Of a stretch of DNA of 16,712 bases, positions 14,421 through 16,712 are shown in pieces; position 1 is the stretch's first letter; each line of letters opens with the position of its first letter. The DNA is taken from assembly GCA_946611835.1 (NCBI GenBank), contig CAMOEE010000030.1, forward strand, positions 1-16,712, written 5' to 3'. Below the pieces are notes generated by a model that saw only the letters and a program-made list of their open reading frames with translations, had not been told where the DNA came from and did not search any database. The DNA comes from an uncultured Treponema sp. (lineage in GTDB: Bacteria; Spirochaetota; Spirochaetia; Treponematales; Treponemataceae). Made by a program: the position numbers and the translations under genes.

Positions 14421-16520
14421 CTAGAATTTTCTTATGACGCATACGGCGGATTTTTCCATTTTTGTGAACTGACCGAGATATTCGTCGCTTGCACCGAGGT
14501 TCCAGACCCAAATGCTGGTTCCCTTTTCATTCGTGCCGTAGCACTGGCTTGACGAGTGGTACCACCTGTCTTTCGCAATCGTGTTTCCGCCGGCGGCGGT
14601 GAGTGCATTGTTCACAGTCTCAACTTCCCTGTAGAGTTCAGCCAGTTCGAAAATGGAAGGCATATACCAGCCGCTTTCAAAATCGCCTTTTACTCCGTGG
14701 TTTTCGGCATAGTTATTTGCCCAATAGAAGGCCGGGTAATTCGCTTCCATTTTTGCCTGTGCAGTGCTGTCAAGTTTGCAAATTTCGCTCCAGTTGTCGC
14801 TTCCGTCCTTGTCGCCGTCAAAATATGCTATTTCAGAAGTTTTGCTGCCTCTTGGCTCTGGAGTACATACGATGCTGCTGAAGTTCGTGCTACAGCCTGT
14901 GGTCTCTTCTTTTGCCCAGCTGTATTCGTAGGGATTTTCGCCGTTCGTGTTGTGGATTGCCACCCCAAGCATTGAATCATTCAAAGGCGTATAGAAAATG
15001 ACTGCAACCGCCTTGGATTTCTGCTCTTCGGTCAGGGTAAGTCCTTTTGTCCATGCGGTTGCGCTTCCGTCAGCAAACACTATGTCTCCGATGCTGTCCG
15101 GCTTACTCTTTTCGCCCGTAAGTACCTTAACTACAGGAGTCACAGGAGCCACATAAACCTTAAAGGTTGCCGTCACCGTAACATTGCTATTCGGCATTTC
15201 AAAGAAATACTTGTTTGTCGAGTATTTATAATAAGTGATGTTTTCGCCGCTTGATTTTTTTATGGTAAGGGATTCGAATTCATATCCCTGATTTGGAGCT
15301 GCCGTAATAATGACGGTTGAACCCGGCATGATTTCTGAAGATTTGCTTGCGCTTACAGAGCCGTTTTCAGCACTTTCTATTTGTACGCTGTAGGATTCTG
15401 TTTGATTCTGAGTCTCTTGGAAAACTGCCGTTACTGTAACATCACTGTCAGGCATGGTAAAGCTGTTGCCTGTGATTTCAAGGGCGGTGCCGGCGGCATC
15501 TGCTGCCGAAAGGTTTTTCAGCTCGTAGCCTGAGTTCGGCGTTACCACAAGGAGAATTTGGGTGCCCTGGGTCGCCGTGCTTTTTTCGCAAGTGACGGTG
15601 CCGTTTATGATTTCGCTGTCAATCGTAATGCTGTGGTTAAGTTTCTTGAAAACAGGGGTCAAAGATACATTGCTTTCAGGCATCGTAAAGAAATATTTGT
15701 TCGCCGAGAATTTTGAGCAGGTAACATTTGCGTCGCTTGAATCTTTTACGATAAGTTCTTTTAAGTCATATCCTAAGGTTGAAACTGTCGTAATGGTGAC
15801 GGTTGAACCAGGAACGATTCCTTCAGTTTTGTCCAGAGTTACCGCCCCCCCTTCGTATTCTCCTACAGTAATATTGTAGGAAACTGCTGGTTTTGCCGAA
15901 AGTTTGAAAGTTGCGTTCACCGTTACATCAGTGTCCGGCATTGTAAAACAGTTATCTGTAATTTCAAGAGCGTTGCTGCTGGCATCTGTTGCCGAAAGGC
16001 TTTCCAGTTCGTATCCTGAATCCGGGCTTACAGCAAGAAGAATTTTAGTGCCTTGAGTTGCCATGCTCTTATCGGAACTTACTGAACCGTTTAAGATTTC
16101 TTGTGCCGCAGTAATGTTGTGGAAGGTTTTTAGCTGGGTAAAAAGCGAGCTTAAAGTGACATTTCCATTCGGCATGGTGAAGGTGTACTTCAGTCCTTTT
16201 TCTATCATGGTCGTCTTGATTTCTTTTTCTTCTGTTTTATCACCAACGGTTTCTGATACTTTTACAGAAAGTGAGTCAAGCGTATAACCTGCATTCGGCG
16301 TGACTGTGACCGGAACAACGGTTCCTTCCGTTATTTTTGAGGTCATGGCTGGCGTGACAGTGCCGTTTTGGGCGGCTTCCACAGAAACCGAGAAAGTCGG
16401 AACTGTAGGCTCGCTATTGGCAGGGCTGTCTTCAGTTTCTGAGCAGGCTGTTATCATGAAAAAGACTGAGAAAGCCATGAGCAGCACCAAGATACGGGCT
16501 GGTAAAAGTTTTTTCTTCAT
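14421..16520 (-). CDS. Lipoprotein with five divergent InlB repeats and a DUF1566-like C-terminus
   Basis: A 699-aa candidate surface adhesin and first gene of the lipoprotein block. Signal peptide with lipobox ITAC (Cys26). Residues 43-459 are five repeats of 80-90 residues of the divergent InlB B-repeat type (pattern ENGSV ... PNxGYELxSL ... FTMPxSDVTVTATF). Repeats 2 and 4 resemble each other, as do 3 and 5. Residues 477-699 are the same DUF1566/Lcl_C-like domain as in the 811-aa protein: IGDIVFADGSATAW, DKDGSDNWSEIC, SGWYMPSIFEL, HSSSQ, and terminal AVCVIRKF. I chose the ATG at 16518-16520 because it has GGAGG 9 nt upstream and opens a proper signal peptide (MKKKLLPARI); a longer reading from a TTG at 16580 would add 20 residues before it and has none of this. 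A stalk with a binding head is inferred. Confidence 0.88.
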   Translation of the reverse strand: MKKKLLPARILVLLMAFSVFFMITACSETEDSPANSEPTVPTFSVSVEAAQNGTVTPAMTSKITEGTVVPVTVTPNAGYTLDSLSVKVSETVGDKTEEKEIKTTMIEKGLKYTFTMPNGNVTLSSLFTQLKTFHNITAAQEILNGSVSSDKSMATQGTKILLAVSPDSGYELESLSATDASSNALEITDNCFTMPDTDVTVNATFKLSAKPAVSYNITVGEYEGGAVTLDKTEGIVPGSTVTITTVSTLGYDLKELIVKDSSDANVTCSKFSANKYFFTMPESNVSLTPVFKKLNHSITIDSEIINGTVTCEKSTATQGTQILLVVTPNSGYELKNLSAADAAGTALEITGNSFTMPDSDVTVTAVFQETQNQTESYSVQIESAENGSVSASKSSEIMPGSTVIITAAPNQGYEFESLTIKKSSGENITYYKYSTNKYFFEMPNSNVTVTATFKVYVAPVTPVVKVLTGEKSKPDSIGDIVFADGSATAWTKGLTLTEEQKSKAVAVIFYTPLNDSMLGVAIHNTNGENPYEYSWAKEETTGCSTNFSSIVCTPEPRGSKTSEIAYFDGDKDGSDNWSEICKLDSTAQAKMEANYPAFYWANNYAENHGVKGDFESGWYMPSIFELAELYREVETVNNALTAAGGNTIAKDRWYHSSSQCYGTNEKGTSIWVWNLGASDEYLGQFTKMEKSAVCVIRKF
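15144..16394. repeat. Five tandem divergent InlB-type repeat units
   Basis: These encode residues 43-132, 133-213, 214-295, 296-375 and 376-459. Each unit has the GYxLxxL and FTMPxxxVTV signatures. Units alternate in likeness (2 with 4, 3 with 5), which suggests a two-unit duplication. Confidence 0.75.
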
Positions 16521-16550
16521 AGAAAAATTCCTCCATTTTGAAAGACATAT

Positions 16551-16616
16551 AAAAAATCCCCTGCGCGGCTGGTCGGACAAAAAGTCACGGCAAGCGGCAA
16601 GGGAGTTTTTTTGAGA
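16551..16616 (-). terminator. Terminator-like hairpin in front of the lipoprotein operon
   Basis: On the minus strand UCCCUUGC (16604-16597) pairs fully with GCAGGGGA (16564-16557), counting one U-G pair. The stem is flanked by a run of A and followed by TTTTTT, and the loop is 32 nt. The plus-strand version has one mismatch but also ends in a T-run. The T-run ends about 30 nt before the 699-aa start codon, leaving no clear room for a promoter between them. It is either the terminator of a gene beyond the window or an attenuator in the operon leader. Confidence 0.5.
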
Positions 16617-16657
16617 AAAGAAAATTGTGTTGTGTGATTTTGAACGAGGTTCGGGCT

Positions 16658-16712
16658 ATCTGCGAATCTGCGAATCTGCGAATCTGCGAATCTGCGAATC
16701 TGCGAATCTGCG
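16658..16712. repeat. 8-bp tandem repeat array (ATCTGCGA)n
   Basis: About 6.9 perfect copies of ATCTGCGA run to the end of the window, so the true length is unknown. The array starts 137 bp upstream of the first gene of the lipoprotein block. Perfect short tandem repeats near a surface-protein operon are prone to slippage and may alter transcription. Confidence 0.9.

Noticed and set aside
14556..14975. Plus-strand open frames opposite the lipoprotein genes, of which this is the longest
   Set aside because: The products are Cys/Arg/Phe-rich with no family features. They lie antisense to well-supported genes and lack ribosome binding sites.
16521..16580. Longer start (TTG at 16580) for the 699-aa lipoprotein
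   Set aside because: It adds 20 residues in front of a complete signal peptide and reads through the terminator-like hairpin. The ATG at 16520 has GGAGG at good spacing.
16658..16712. CRISPR array or iteron origin
   Set aside because: The unit is 8 bp with no spacers, far too short for CRISPR. Nothing nearby resembles a replication initiator gene.

Overview
The window reads as chromosome of a spirochaete, most likely a Treponema of the gut, oral or rumen type. This is inference from gene content: a FlgM-type anti-sigma factor next to rsmI, many lipoproteins with spirochaete-like lipoboxes, and moderate GC. No rRNA or other taxonomic marker is present. The left part (1-4540) is ordinary. On the minus strand are tetR, rsmI and flgM. 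On the plus strand are prfA and an ATPase of the Walker A/B plus DUF234 type. rsmI and prfA both lack a Shine-Dalgarno sequence and both have a -10-like hexamer ending exactly 6 nt before the ATG, as expected for leaderless mRNAs.

The right part (4546-16520) is a block of six minus-strand genes, and all six products carry a lipoprotein signal peptide with Cys-Ser at the processing site. In transcription order they are: (1) a 699-aa protein with five divergent InlB-type repeats and a C-terminal DUF1566/C-type-lectin-like domain; (2) and (3) two tandem paralogues of 681 and 691 aa, each with a long uncharged Gly/Ala-rich segment followed by a heptad coiled coil, an outline like alpha-helical pore-forming toxins; (4) a 423-aa lipoprotein of unknown family; (5) an 811-aa protein with three 146-150-aa units of Listeria-Bacteroides (Flg_new) repeats, a Big_2 domain and the same C-terminal DUF1566-like domain as gene 1; (6) a MACPF (perforin-like) lipoprotein with a Lys/Asp/Glu-rich insertion just after the signature motif and a possible beta-prism C-terminus. 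Gaps are 12-33 bp except for 82 bp before the MACPF gene, which holds a perfect 12-bp-arm hairpin. The genes therefore look like one operon.

Upstream of gene 1 are a terminator-like hairpin only about 30 nt from the start codon and, further up, an array of about seven copies of an 8-bp repeat that runs off the window end. Together these suggest attenuated or phase-variable expression. The working hypothesis is a surface-anchored, multi-component pore-forming and adhesion system: two stalked lectin-like binders, two coiled-coil pore-former candidates, one MACPF and one accessory protein. It could act on host cells, protists or competing bacteria. The MACPF and repeat/lectin-like assignments rest on visible motifs; the pore-forming role of the paralogues and the idea of one joint system are inference. 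No stretch over 300 bases lacks a gene.
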